In this document: positions 1 through 8,822 of the stretch, in pieces
Numbering within the stretch: the first letter of the stretch is position 1
Layout: each line of letters begins with the position of its first letter
From: an uncultured Lachnospiraceae bacterium
GTDB taxonomy: Bacteria; Bacillota; Clostridia; Lachnospirales; Lachnospiraceae
Reading direction: 5' to 3'
Length of the DNA: 45,322 nt
Assembly (NCBI GenBank): GCA_944381535.1
Contig: CALWLN010000008.1
Location: forward strand, 1 to 45,322
Translations under genes and position numbers: made by a program
The notes under the pieces: generated by a model
What the model was told of the DNA's origin: nothing
Databases searched by the model: none
The model's input: only the letters and a program-made list of their open reading frames with translations

Positions 1-50
1 GAAGAAAGACCGTTACAATAACATTTTTGTGATTGACAGGAGCGTAAGAC

Positions 51-848
51 ATGAGATTATGCAGCATTGCCAGCGGCAGCAGCGGAAACTGTATTTACGT
101 TGGCTCGGATAAGACCCATCTGATGATAGACGCAGGCATCAGCGGCAAGCGCATTGAGGAGGGCTTAAACGAAATTGGCTTAAAGACCAAGGAGATGGAC
201 GGGATTCTCATCACCCACGAGCACAGTGACCATATCTGCGGGTTGGGGGTGGTGGCGAGAAAATGCGGGATTCCCATTTACGCCACCCGTGGCACCATCG
301 ACGCCATTTTACAGACAAAGAGCCTGGGCAATATTGACAAGGAGCTTTTTGTGGAGGTGGAGCCGGATCAGGATTTTGAAATCGGGGATGTGGTAGTATC
401 CCCGGTGGCTATCTCCCACGATGCGGCCCAGCCTGCTGCTTACATTGTGCGAAAAGAAAATAAATCCATCGGCGTCATCACCGACCTGGGAAAATATGAC
501 CAATATATCATTGAACGGCTCCAGGGACTTGATGTGATTCTTCTTGAGGCCAATCATGACATACATATGCTAGAGGTGGGAAATTACCCCTACTATTTGA
601 AGCAGCGTATCCTGGGAGATAAGGGGCATTTGTCCAATGAGCTTTCGGGAAGGCTTTTAGGACACATTTTACATGACAAGTTCAAGACGGTCCTTCTGGG
701 CCATCTGAGCAAGGAAAATAATTATGAGAAGCTGGCTTATGAAACGGTGCGGCTGGAGGTAGCTTTGGGAGATAATCCCTATAAGGGGGATGATTTTCCC
801 ATTTATGTGGCCCGCCGGGACACCATTTCACAGATCATAGAAGCGTAG
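51..848 (+). CDS. yycJ: MBL-fold metallo-hydrolase, YycJ/WalJ type
   Basis: A 265-residue metallo-beta-lactamase-fold protein. It opens with the CSIASGSSGN segment typical of YycJ/WalJ and carries the metal-binding motif THEHSDH near residue 57. Further metal ligands are likely at SHDA, near residue 124, and GHLS, near residue 219. Known YycJ proteins are cytosolic exonuclease-like enzymes, often encoded beside the walRK cell-wall regulator and linked to DNA replication and repair; walRK is not visible here. The length is normal. The ATG has an AGGAG site 8 bases upstream. The next gene follows after 11 bases, so it heads a co-oriented group. The family call is strong, while the exact substrate is unknown. 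Confidence 0.9.
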   Translation: MRLCSIASGSSGNCIYVGSDKTHLMIDAGISGKRIEEGLNEIGLKTKEMDGILITHEHSDHICGLGVVARKCGIPIYATRGTIDAILQTKSLGNIDKELFVEVEPDQDFEIGDVVVSPVAISHDAAQPAAYIVRKENKSIGVITDLGKYDQYIIERLQGLDVILLEANHDIHMLEVGNYPYYLKQRILGDKGHLSNELSGRLLGHILHDKFKTVLLGHLSKENNYEKLAYETVRLEVALGDNPYKGDDFPIYVARRDTISQIIEA

Positions 849-859
849 GAGGAAAAGAC

Positions 860-1144
860 ATGGAAAAGAAAACAGACAGAGTTATTATCACCGTGGTGGG
901 AAAGGATACCGTGGGCATTATCGCCAAGGTGTGTACTTATCTTGCCAACAACCGGATCAACGTGCTGGACATCAGCCAGACCATCGTGCAGGGATTTTTC
1001 AATATGATGATGATCGCGGACATTGCGGATTCCAGCAAACCCTTTGACGAGTGTTCCCGGGAGCTTACCCAGATTGGCGAGGAAATCGGTGTTTCCATAA
1101 AGTGCCAGCGGGAAGAGATTTTCAATAAAATGCACAGAATTTAA
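860..1144 (+). CDS. ACT domain protein (UPF0237 type)
   Basis: A 94-residue protein made of a single ACT domain ([19 protein letters not shown] at the start) with no catalytic domain attached. ACT domains bind amino acids or other small ligands and usually act as allosteric sensors. This small stand-alone type is commonly encoded directly upstream of a DUF711/UPF0210 protein, as it is here (11-base gap), so the two probably act together and are translated together. An AGGAGG-like site precedes the ATG. The ligand cannot be read from the sequence. Confidence 0.9.
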   Translation: MEKKTDRVIITVVGKDTVGIIAKVCTYLANNRINVLDISQTIVQGFFNMMMIADIADSSKPFDECSRELTQIGEEIGVSIKCQREEIFNKMHRI

Positions 1145-1155
1145 GGAGAGATACC

Positions 1156-2520
1156 ATGACCAATTTCTGGGAAGTACACGAGACAAATAAAATGATAGAG
1201 CAGGAAAATCTGGATGTGCGGACCATCACCCTGGGAATCAGCCTGATGGACTGTATCGATTCCGATCTGGATGCTCTGAACCGAAAAATTTATGAAAAAA
1301 TCACTACCGTGGCCAGGGATCTTGTGGCCGTGGGAAAGGAGATTGAGCGGAATTACTGTATCCCCATTGTAAATAAGCGGATTTCCGTAACCCCCATTGC
1401 CCTGGTGGGCAGCGCAGCCTGCAAATGTCCGGCTGATTTTGTGACCATCGCAAAGACCCTGGACGAGGCGGCGAAAAAAGTGGGCGTGAACTTTATCGGC
1501 GGCTACTCGGCTCTGGTATCCAAGGGCATGACCACGGGGGATGAGAATCTCATCCGTTCCATTCCTGAGGCGTTAAGATCCACGGAGGTGGTCTGCAGCT
1601 CGGTAAATCTTGGCTCCACCAAGACCGGTATCAACATGGACGCGGTGAAGCTGATGGGGGAGATGATCAAGGAAACGGCACAGCTTACCAAAGAGCGGGA
1701 TTCCATGGGCTGCTCCAAGCTGGTGGTGTTCTGCAACGCCCCCGACGACAATCCCTTTATGGCCGGGGCCTTTCACGGCGTCACCGAGGCGGACGCCATC
1801 ATTAATGTGGGCGTCAGCGGACCCGGAGTGGTAAAGACCGCTCTTGCCAAGGTGCGTGGGGAGAACTTTGAGGTGCTCTGTGAGACCATTAAAAAGACGG
1901 CCTTTAAGATTACCAGAGTGGGCCAGCTTGTGGCCCAGGAGGCCAGCAGACGCTTAGGGATTCCCTTTGGGATCATCGACCTGTCCCTGGCGCCCACACC
2001 GGCCATCGGCGACAGCGTGGCGGATATTTTGACGGAAATCGGCCTGGAATATGCCGGCGCTCCGGGAACCACCGCAGCCCTGGCCCTTTTAAATGACCAG
2101 GTGAAGAAGGGCGGCGTCATGGCTTCCTCCTATGTGGGCGGCTTAAGCGGCGCGTTTATCCCGGTCAGTGAGGACCAGGGGATGATTGACGCCGTCAAGG
2201 CGGGGGCTTTGACACTGGAAAAGCTGGAGGCCATGACCTGTGTCTGCTCCGTGGGGCTTGACATGATCGCCATTCCCGGGGATACCAGCCCGGCCACCAT
2301 TTCGGGTATCATTGCCGACGAGATGGCCATCGGCATGGTGAACCAGAAGACCACGGCGGTGCGCATCATTCCGGTGATCGGAAAGGGCGTTGGTGAGACG
2401 GCGCAGTTCGGAGGACTTCTTGGCTATGCGCCGATAATGCCTGTGAACCCTTACTCCTGCGAGGCCTTTGTCAACCGCGGAGGGCGGATTCCGGCTCCCA
2501 TACACAGCTTTAAAAACTAG
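1156..2520 (+). CDS. PFL-like family protein, DUF711/UPF0210
   Basis: A 454-residue protein of the DUF711 (UPF0210) family, distantly related in fold to pyruvate formate-lyase. The conserved stretches are glycine- and alanine-rich: [11 protein letters not shown] near residue 26, GGYSAL near residue 116, and the end segment around [13 protein letters not shown]. Length and both ends agree with the family, so the gene appears complete. No biochemical role is firmly established for the family. Its steady pairing with an ACT protein suggests an enzyme or binding protein controlled by a small ligand. It has a GGAGAG ribosome site and lies 11 bases after the ACT gene. Family assignment is certain, function open. 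Confidence 0.9.
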   Translation: MTNFWEVHETNKMIEQENLDVRTITLGISLMDCIDSDLDALNRKIYEKITTVARDLVAVGKEIERNYCIPIVNKRISVTPIALVGSAACKCPADFVTIAKTLDEAAKKVGVNFIGGYSALVSKGMTTGDENLIRSIPEALRSTEVVCSSVNLGSTKTGINMDAVKLMGEMIKETAQLTKERDSMGCSKLVVFCNAPDDNPFMAGAFHGVTEADAIINVGVSGPGVVKTALAKVRGENFEVLCETIKKTAFKITRVGQLVAQEASRRLGIPFGIIDLSLAPTPAIGDSVADILTEIGLEYAGAPGTTAALALLNDQVKKGGVMASSYVGGLSGAFIPVSEDQGMIDAVKAGALTLEKLEAMTCVCSVGLDMIAIPGDTSPATISGIIADEMAIGMVNQKTTAVRIIPVIGKGVGETAQFGGLLGYAPIMPVNPYSCEAFVNRGGRIPAPIHSFKN

Positions 2521-2565
2521 AGGCCGGAGCTTGCTTCTGGCCGGCTGCAAATCAGGTGATGGAAA

Positions 2566-3891
2566 GTGTTTACAAACAGCGCGCTGCGCAGATTGATCTG
2601 GCCCCTGTTGCTGGAGCAGATGCTGGTCATGGGCGTGGGGCTGGTGGATACGGTGATGGTGTCTACCGTGGGAGAGGCGGCGGTGTCCGGCGTATCCCTG
2701 GTGGATATGATAAATAATTTGATGATTAATGTGTTTGCGGCCCTGGCTACCGGAGGAGCGGTGGTGGCGGCCCAGTATATCGGCCATAAGGAGGAAAGGC
2801 GGGCCTGTGAGTCCGCAAACCAGCTTCTGGTGGTGGCGTTGACGGCCTCTCTGCTGCTGGCCGGTCTCTGTCTTCTTTTCAACCGGGGGCTTCTCCGGCT
2901 GTTTTTCGGCTCCATAGAACCGGCGGTGATGGAGAGTGCTATGACCTACTTTGCGCTGTCCGCTTTGTCCTATCCCTTCCTGGCTGTCTATAACAGCGGG
3001 GCGGCTCTGTTCCGCTCCATGGGTAACTCCGGGATTTCCTTAAAAATTTCACTGCTTATGAATGTGATCAACGTCTGCTTTAATAGTCTGTTCATGTTCG
3101 GGCTGTCCCTGGGTGTGGCCGGAGCGGCTTTAGGCTCTCTGGTGGCCCGGGCAGCGGCGGCGGTGATTATCTGTCTGATGCTGAAAAATCCCGGCCTGCC
3201 GGTTCATTTTGTGGGGGTTCAGAAACGGCTGGTGGAGTGGAAGATGGCAAAGCGGATTCTCTATGTGGGAATTCCAAACGGTCTGGAGAACGGGATGTTC
3301 CAGTTGGGGCGGATCCTGGTGGTCTCCATTATTTCCGGGTTTGGCACGGTACAGATTGCGGCCAACGCAGTGGCCAATAATCTGGACGGCGTGGGCGTGA
3401 TCCCGGGACAGGCTCTGGGGCTTGCCATGATCACCGTGGTGGGCCAGTGCGCGGGGGCCGGCGATTACAGGCAGGCGGAGCATTACGCGAAGAAGCTGAT
3501 GAAGCTTTCCTATCTGGCCTTTGCGGCGGTGGACGGCGTGATTCTTCTGACGCTTCCTTATATCCTGCGCATTTACAGTCTGTCGCCGGAAACCATTGAG
3601 CTGGCCTGGATTCTGGTGATGATTCATGATGGCCTTGCTATTTTTCTATGGACGCCCTCTTTTGTGCTGCCAAATGCGCTGCGGGCGTCCGGAGACGTAA
3701 AGTTTACCATGGTGATGTCCGTATTTTCCATGTGGCTGTTCCGCATCCTGTTCAGCCTGATTCTGGGACAGTGGATGGGACTGGGGGCCGTGGGCATCTG
3801 GCTTGCCATGTGCCTGGACTGGGTATTTCGGGCCATTGTTTTCTGCTGGCGGTTCCACAGCAGAAAATGGCAGACGAAGCGGGTAATCTGA
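2566..3891 (+). CDS. MATE family efflux transporter
   Basis: A 441-residue inner-membrane protein with about twelve hydrophobic segments in two similar halves. The MATE signature appears near the N-terminus (LLEQMLVMGVGLVDTVMVS) and again in the second half (GIPNGLENGMFQLGRI). MATE proteins export cationic drugs, flavins or metabolites using Na+ or H+ gradients. The start is a GTG with AGGTG 7 bases upstream; an ATG at 2559 is out of frame. It is 45 bases after the DUF711 gene and 83 before hisH, so it may belong to the same transcript. The substrate cannot be predicted. Confidence 0.92.
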   Translation: MFTNSALRRLIWPLLLEQMLVMGVGLVDTVMVSTVGEAAVSGVSLVDMINNLMINVFAALATGGAVVAAQYIGHKEERRACESANQLLVVALTASLLLAGLCLLFNRGLLRLFFGSIEPAVMESAMTYFALSALSYPFLAVYNSGAALFRSMGNSGISLKISLLMNVINVCFNSLFMFGLSLGVAGAALGSLVARAAAAVIICLMLKNPGLPVHFVGVQKRLVEWKMAKRILYVGIPNGLENGMFQLGRILVVSIISGFGTVQIAANAVANNLDGVGVIPGQALGLAMITVVGQCAGAGDYRQAEHYAKKLMKLSYLAFAAVDGVILLTLPYILRIYSLSPETIELAWILVMIHDGLAIFLWTPSFVLPNALRASGDVKFTMVMSVFSMWLFRILFSLILGQWMGLGAVGIWLAMCLDWVFRAIVFCWRFHSRKWQTKRVI

Positions 3892-3974
3892 TGGTGGATT
3901 TGACAAGTATATAACGAATAAATTGGAAGCGGAATACGGCTGAGAGATGTTTATTGATTATAGGAGGTGACGCA

Positions 3975-4592
3975 GTGATCGCGATTATTGATTACGACGC
4001 CGGAAACTTAAAAAGCGTGCAGAAGGCCCTTGCCTACATCGGGCAGGAAAGTCTGATCACCAGGGACAGAAAGGAGCTTCTGGGCGCGGACAAGGTGATT
4101 CTGCCGGGGGTGGGAGCCTTCGGAGACGCCATGGAAAATTTAAAAAAATACGACCTCATCCCGGTGATCGGGGAGCTTGTGAAGCGGCAGACCCCTTTCC
4201 TTGGAATCTGCCTGGGGCTGCAGCTTCTGTTTGAAGGCAGCCAGGAGAACTCCGGGGTGGAGGGCCTGGGGCTTTTGAAGGGAGAAATTTTGCGGATTCC
4301 CGATACCCCCGGCCTTAAAATTCCCCATATCGGATGGAATTCCTTAAGACTTAAGGGGGAGGGCCGCCTGTTTGCGGGAATGGAACAGGAGCCCTACGTG
4401 TATTTTGTGCATTCCTATTATCTGAAGGCCAAGGACCCCTCCATCGTGAAGGCTGTCACGGACTACGGCGTGGAGATTCACGCCTCCGTGGAGCAGGGAA
4501 ATCTTTTTGCCTGTCAGTTCCATCCGGAGAAAAGCAGTCATGTGGGACTTGAGATTCTGAAGAATTTTGCGGCGCTGGGAGGTGAGGCCTGA
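3975..4592 (+). CDS. hisH: Imidazole glycerol phosphate synthase, glutaminase subunit HisH
   Basis: Class I glutamine amidotransferase of histidine synthesis. It hydrolyses glutamine and passes ammonia to HisF. The nucleophile Cys79 lies in GICLGLQ, and the His183-Glu185 pair lies in QFHPEKSS. I place the start at GTG 3975 because AGGAGG (3962-3967) sits 7 bases upstream and the protein then begins [11 protein letters not shown], as in the family. This gives 205 residues, a normal length. The stop overlaps the hisF start (TGATG), which indicates translational coupling. No other his genes lie in the window, so the rest of the pathway must be elsewhere. Confidence 0.95.
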   Translation: MIAIIDYDAGNLKSVQKALAYIGQESLITRDRKELLGADKVILPGVGAFGDAMENLKKYDLIPVIGELVKRQTPFLGICLGLQLLFEGSQENSGVEGLGLLKGEILRIPDTPGLKIPHIGWNSLRLKGEGRLFAGMEQEPYVYFVHSYYLKAKDPSIVKAVTDYGVEIHASVEQGNLFACQFHPEKSSHVGLEILKNFAALGGEA

Positions 4593-5353
4593 TGTTTACC
4601 AAGCGGATCATTCCCTGTCTGGACGTCCATGAAGGGCGTGTGGTGAAGGGCGTGAATTTTGTGAATTTAAGAGATGCCGGGGACCCGGTGGAGATTGCGG
4701 CGGCCTACGACAAAGCCGGCGCGGACGAGGTGGTATTTCTGGATATCACAGCCTCCTCGGACGCCAGGGCCACTGTGGTGGACATGGTGCGCCGGGTAGC
4801 GGAAAAAGTGTTTATCCCCTTTACGGTGGGGGGAGGCATCCGCACCGTGGAGGACTTTAAGGCCCTGCTGCGGGAGGGGGCGGATAAGATTTCCATCAAT
4901 TCCTCCGCCATCAACACTCCGGAGCTTATCAGCCAGGCAGCGGACAAGTTCGGCAGCCAGTGCGTGGTGGTGGCCATTGACGCCAGGCGGCGGGCGGACG
5001 GCAGCGGCTGGAACGTATATAAGAACGGCGGCAGGATCGATACGGGCCTGGACGCCGTAGAGTGGGCCATGCGGGCCAATGAGCTGGGAGCAGGAGAAAT
5101 CCTTTTAACCAGCATGGACTGCGACGGCACCAAGGCGGGCTATGATCTTAATCTGACCCGGCAGATTGCGGACTGCGTGTCCATTCCGGTGATCGCCTCC
5201 GGCGGCGCCGGTACTAAGGAGCACTTCTATGAGGCCCTGACCGAGGGCGGCGCGGACGCGGTTCTGGCGGCCTCCCTGTTCCACTATAAGGAGCTGGAGA
5301 TCATGGATCTGAAGAACTATCTGGCGAACCGGGGCGTGTCGGTGCGGCGGTAG
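4592..5353 (+). CDS. hisF: Imidazole glycerol phosphate synthase, cyclase subunit HisF
   Basis: A 253-residue TIM barrel that uses ammonia from HisH to turn PRFAR into imidazole glycerol phosphate and AICAR. Both catalytic aspartates are at their usual positions: Asp11 in PCLDVHEG and Asp130 in VVAIDARR. The phosphate-binding loops are GGGIR near residue 81 and ASGGAG near residue 203. Start overlap with hisH supports a one-to-one complex. It is full length with no anomalies. AICAR produced here feeds purine synthesis; no linked purine gene follows directly. Confidence 0.97.
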   Translation: MFTKRIIPCLDVHEGRVVKGVNFVNLRDAGDPVEIAAAYDKAGADEVVFLDITASSDARATVVDMVRRVAEKVFIPFTVGGGIRTVEDFKALLREGADKISINSSAINTPELISQAADKFGSQCVVVAIDARRRADGSGWNVYKNGGRIDTGLDAVEWAMRANELGAGEILLTSMDCDGTKAGYDLNLTRQIADCVSIPVIASGGAGTKEHFYEALTEGGADAVLAASLFHYKELEIMDLKNYLANRGVSVRR

Positions 5354-5377
5354 AATTACGAGAGAGGGAAACGAATT

Positions 5378-6052
5378 ATGGCAATGATTACCAATGACTG
5401 GCTTCCTGCCATCGGCGGGGAATTTAAGAAGCCTTACTATGCACAGTTATATAAGTTTGTCCTGGAGGAGTACAATACCCGGAAAATCTTTCCCCCGGCG
5501 GACGATATTTTCAATGCCTTTCATCTGACACCCTTAAGCCAGGTGAAGGTGCTGATCCTGGGACAGGACCCCTATCACAATGACGGGCAGGCCCATGGCC
5601 TGTGTTTTTCCGTGAAGCCGGAGGTGGAGATTCCGCCCTCCCTGGAAAATATTTACAAGGAACTGCAAGACGATCTGGGCTGCTATATCCCCAACAACGG
5701 CTATCTGGTGAAGTGGGCGAAGCAGGGCGTGCTGATGCTGAACACGGTGCTGACGGTGCGTGCCCACCAGGCCAATTCTCACCAGGGCCACGGCTGGGAG
5801 CAGTTTACGGACGCAGTCATCCATGCGGTCAACGCCCAGGATCGGCCCATTGTCTATCTACTCTGGGGGAAGCCGGCCCAGTCCAAGATCCCTATGCTGA
5901 CCAACCCAAAGCATTTAATCTTGAAGGCGCCCCATCCCAGCCCGCTTTCAGCTTACCGGGGATTCTTCGGGTGTAAACATTTCAGTAAGACCAATGAATT
6001 TTTGAAGGCCCATGGGGTGGAGCCCATTGACTGGCAGATTGAGAATATTTAG
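5378..6052 (+). CDS. ung: Uracil-DNA glycosylase, family 1
   Basis: A 224-residue enzyme that removes uracil from DNA at the start of base-excision repair. The water-activating Asp64 sits in GQDPYH, and the DNA-intercalating loop HPSPLSAYRG begins at His186. Both match the family-1 signature, and the length is typical. The ATG has a GAGAGGG ribosome site upstream and lies 25 bases after hisF, on the same strand. The stop is followed by a probable promoter for the next gene. Identification is secure. Confidence 0.97.
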   Translation: MAMITNDWLPAIGGEFKKPYYAQLYKFVLEEYNTRKIFPPADDIFNAFHLTPLSQVKVLILGQDPYHNDGQAHGLCFSVKPEVEIPPSLENIYKELQDDLGCYIPNNGYLVKWAKQGVLMLNTVLTVRAHQANSHQGHGWEQFTDAVIHAVNAQDRPIVYLLWGKPAQSKIPMLTNPKHLILKAPHPSPLSAYRGFFGCKHFSKTNEFLKAHGVEPIDWQIENI

Positions 6053-6055
6053 GGA

Positions 6056-6084
6056 TTGTGAAAATATGGACAAAATGCTACAAT
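6056..6084 (+). promoter_or_regulatory. Probable sigma-A promoter for the coiled-coil gene
   Basis: TTGTGA (6056-6061), 17 bases, then TACAAT (6079-6084), starting 4 bases after the ung stop. The -10 lies at the edge of a duplicated segment that creates a second -10-like TATAAT at 6120-6125, without a good -35. Seen by inspection only. Confidence 0.5.
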
Positions 6085-6149
6085 AGTGTTTATGATTATA
6101 GGGTTCGCAAAGCGGTTCTTATAATAGTGTTTATGATTATAGGGTTCGC
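6082..6149 (+). repeat. Two direct copies of a 27-base unit, 41-base period
   Basis: Copies at 6082-6108 and 6123-6149 are identical (AATAGTG at the start, GGGTTCGC at the end) and separated by 14 bases. They lie in the leader of the coiled-coil gene and carry a -10-like hexamer at the front of each copy. They could be a simple slippage duplication or tandem regulator sites. No longer array is present. Confidence 0.85.
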
Positions 6150-6196
6150 GAGAACAATTACCGACCGGAGGCCAAAGTGTTGGCGGGGAGAAGCTT

Positions 6197-6931
6197 ATGA
6201 CGGATGTATTTGGAAAAATACGGGGATTTTGGGAAACAGAGAGAAAGCAGCCAGACAAGAGAGAAAGGATTTTTACCACCGTGAACAAAGAAGATTTCTT
6301 AATGAAGCAGATTGATGAATTCAAGGAGAAGGCCTTAAAGCTCCAGCAGCAGCTGGAAATGAAGGAGAGCCGGGTCCAGGAGCTTGCCCACATCCTGGAC
6401 GAGCGGGAAACGAAGGCCCAGAAATGGCAGGAGGTACTGAATAAGCGCCAGCAGGAGGCAGATAAGATTACCAGGGACGTGGAGGAGTGTGTGGTACAGA
6501 TTTCCCGAAATATGGAGAAACAGCTGGAGCAGATTTCCATGGGAAATGACGCGAAGATGGCCCAGATTTCCCTACAGTTTGATGATGGTGTGGCGGCTCT
6601 GAAAAAAGAAATCGTGGAACAGATTGAGAAATTGGAGAGTATCAGGCAGGAACTTTCCGATAAGCTGGGAGAGAATCTCGGGGAGCAGCTTGATACCATG
6701 AAGACCGAGCTTTCGGAAAAGGTACATACGGAAAATGTGAAGAGTTACCGCAATATGCAGTCGCTGATTGAGGAATTGGAAGGAAAGCTGGACACTGCGG
6801 AGCAGGGGGAGAAGAGAAGCAGATCGGTGAAGGGCTATCTTAGGGCGGCGATTGTTCTGGGAGTTTTAAATCTTCTTGCCATGGCGGGATTATTTCTGTA
6901 TGAACTGGGGATATTAGATTATCTGATGTGA
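6197..6931 (+). CDS. Coiled-coil protein with one C-terminal membrane anchor
   Basis: No named family is recognised. The 244-residue protein has a charged N-terminus, then a long Lys/Glu/Gln-rich heptad region from about residue 30 to 210 that should form a coiled coil. A single hydrophobic segment follows at about 218-238 (AIVLGVLNLLAMAGLFLYEL), then a short tail. There is no signal peptide, so it should be tail-anchored with the coiled coil in the cytosol. The ATG has GGGGAG 6 bases upstream. It has its own promoter and duplicated leader, which suggests separate control from ung. It could be a scaffold or a cell-division or chromosome-associated factor; this is only a guess. Confidence 0.75.
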   Translation: MTDVFGKIRGFWETERKQPDKRERIFTTVNKEDFLMKQIDEFKEKALKLQQQLEMKESRVQELAHILDERETKAQKWQEVLNKRQQEADKITRDVEECVVQISRNMEKQLEQISMGNDAKMAQISLQFDDGVAALKKEIVEQIEKLESIRQELSDKLGENLGEQLDTMKTELSEKVHTENVKSYRNMQSLIEELEGKLDTAEQGEKRSRSVKGYLRAAIVLGVLNLLAMAGLFLYELGILDYLM

Positions 6932-7016
6932 GGCGGTATACAGATTGATTTCGCGCAGCGTAGGAGCGTTGTTTCCGGCTTTTTACGGATAAATGAGAAA
7001 AAGGGAGCATAACAAA

Positions 7017-8672
7017 TTGAAGGGAAAAAAGAAAATTTGGATTTTAGGACATAAGAATCCCGATACGGATTCCATCTGCGCGGCCATTGCCTATGCCGAT
7101 TTAAAAAATAAGACCGGAGACGGGATTTACGAGAGCAAGCGTGCAGGAGACCTGAACGAAGAGACCAAGTATGTGCTAGACCATTTTAAGGTAGCTGCGC
7201 CCGGCTACGTGGCTGATGTGGGGGCACAGGTCAAGGATATTGAAATACGCAAAACTCCCGGTGTGGACAGCCACATTTCCATGAAAAAAGCCTGGGAACT
7301 GATGAAGGCCCAGGGTGTGGTGACCTTGCCGGTGACCGGTAAGGCGGGGGAACTTCAGGGCGTTATCATCACCGGGGATATTGCCACCTCCTATATGGAT
7401 GTGTACGACAACGAGATTTTGGCCCGAGCCAGAACACAGTATAAGAATATTATCGAGACTCTGAACGCCACCCTTCTGGTGGGCAATGAGCACGCCTATT
7501 TTACCAGGGGTAAGGTGGTGGTGGCCACTTCCAGCCCGGAGATGATGGAGGAGTATATCGAGGACGACGATCTGGTGATTCTGGGCAATCGCTATGAGGT
7601 ACAGCTCTGTGCCCTGGAATTGAACGCAAGCTGTATCATTGTCTGCTCCGGAGCCAAGGTCTCCCAGACCATTCAGAAGCTGGCCAGGGACAGGGGGTGC
7701 GTGCTGATGACTACGCCCTTTGACACTTTTACGGTATCCCGTCTGATCAATCAGAGTATGCCCATCAAATATTTTATGCGCAAGGAAAATCTGGTGACCT
7801 TTGAGACCGAGGAATACATGGATGACGTGAAGGAGATCATGTCCAAGGAGCGGCACCGGGATTTCCCCGTCCTGGATGAGAAGGGAAAATATGTGGGCAT
7901 GATGTCCAGAAGAAACCTGTTGAACATGAAGAAAAAGCAGGTGATCCTGGTGGACCATAACGAGAAATCCCAGGCCGTGGACGGAATTGCCGGAGCGGAG
8001 ATTTTAGAGATCATCGATCATCACCGACTGGGAAGTCTGGAGACCATGTCGCCGGTATTTTTCCGGAACCAGCCCCTGGGTTGTACATCCACCATCATTT
8101 ATCAGATGTACCAGGAGAAGGGAATTGAAATTCCGAAGAAAATCGCCGGCCTGCTCTGCGCAGCCATCGTCTCCGATACCCTGATGTTCCGTTCACCCAC
8201 CTGTACGTCCGTGGACCGGGAAGCTGCCCAGGCGCTGGCGGTCATTGCCGGGGTGAATATTGAGGAGCTTGCCAAAAACATGTTCCAGGCGGGCAGTGAC
8301 TTTAAGAGCAAATCGCCGGAGGAAATATTTTACCAGGATTTCAAGACCTTTTTTGCCACGAATAAGGATTTCGGTGTGGGGCAGATCAGCGCCATGAGCT
8401 GGGAGGAGCTCTCCGATGTAAAGGAGAAGCTGCTGCCCTATCTTGGCACCGTACTGAATGAACGGAAGCTTCACATGGTCTATGTCCTGCTCACCAATAT
8501 CCTGGAGGAGAGCACGGAGTTGATTTATATGGGAGACGAGGCCAGAAGCTTTGCGGAGAGGGCCTTCCACATCCACCAGCCCGAGGGTGGGAACAGCCTG
8601 TTCCTGCGGGGCGTGGTTTCCAGAAAGAAGCAGTTTATTCCGGCGCTGATGTCGGCGATGCAGGAAGAATAG
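7017..8672 (+). CDS. Manganese-dependent inorganic pyrophosphatase (family II) with CBS-DRTGG insert
   Basis: A DHH-family pyrophosphatase that splits PPi to phosphate. The catalytic N-terminal motif GHKNPDTDSI lies near residue 11. A regulatory insert follows: a CBS repeat (about 70-130), a DRTGG domain (about 150-250) and a second CBS repeat (about 255-305). Catalysis resumes at DHHRLG near residue 335, and the DHHA2 domain ends with SRKKQ. In known homologues the CBS pair binds adenine nucleotides and tunes activity. I chose TTG 7017 because AAGGGAG lies 9 bases upstream; the in-frame ATG at 6993 has no ribosome site. The product is then 551 residues. Confidence 0.9.
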   Translation: MKGKKKIWILGHKNPDTDSICAAIAYADLKNKTGDGIYESKRAGDLNEETKYVLDHFKVAAPGYVADVGAQVKDIEIRKTPGVDSHISMKKAWELMKAQGVVTLPVTGKAGELQGVIITGDIATSYMDVYDNEILARARTQYKNIIETLNATLLVGNEHAYFTRGKVVVATSSPEMMEEYIEDDDLVILGNRYEVQLCALELNASCIIVCSGAKVSQTIQKLARDRGCVLMTTPFDTFTVSRLINQSMPIKYFMRKENLVTFETEEYMDDVKEIMSKERHRDFPVLDEKGKYVGMMSRRNLLNMKKKQVILVDHNEKSQAVDGIAGAEILEIIDHHRLGSLETMSPVFFRNQPLGCTSTIIYQMYQEKGIEIPKKIAGLLCAAIVSDTLMFRSPTCTSVDREAAQALAVIAGVNIEELAKNMFQAGSDFKSKSPEEIFYQDFKTFFATNKDFGVGQISAMSWEELSDVKEKLLPYLGTVLNERKLHMVYVLLTNILEESTELIYMGDEARSFAERAFHIHQPEGGNSLFLRGVVSRKKQFIPALMSAMQEE

Positions 8673-8740
8673 TCATAAATGTTTTTTTATGACTTTTCCT
8701 GCGCCGGTTTTTGCAGTATGTAAACGCAGAATTTTCCTTG

Positions 8741-8776
8741 CAAAAATCCTCCCCTGGGTATGAGGGAGGATTTTTG
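8741..8776. terminator. Bidirectional terminator
   Basis: A perfect 13-base-pair stem (8741-8753 with 8764-8776) and a 10-base loop. Its arms end in A5/T5 runs, so it can work on both strands. It sits between the convergent pyrophosphatase and kdgK genes. Confidence 0.85.
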
Positions 8777-8822
8777 CCGTTATCGTATACACCAAAATAT
8801 AGAGAAAATATAGGTCAGATCA

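Noticed and set aside
1-50. Possible end of an upstream gene
   Set aside because: All three frames read only a few codons and none gives a recognisable protein end.
2143-2787. Minus-strand frame of 214 codons across the DUF711/MATE boundary
   Set aside because: His/Arg-rich antisense composition; both plus-strand genes are clearly real.
6138-6160. GTTC-GCGA-GAAC as a LexA site
   Set aside because: The half-sites are in the reverse order to the Firmicutes SOS box (CGAAC-N4-GTTCG).
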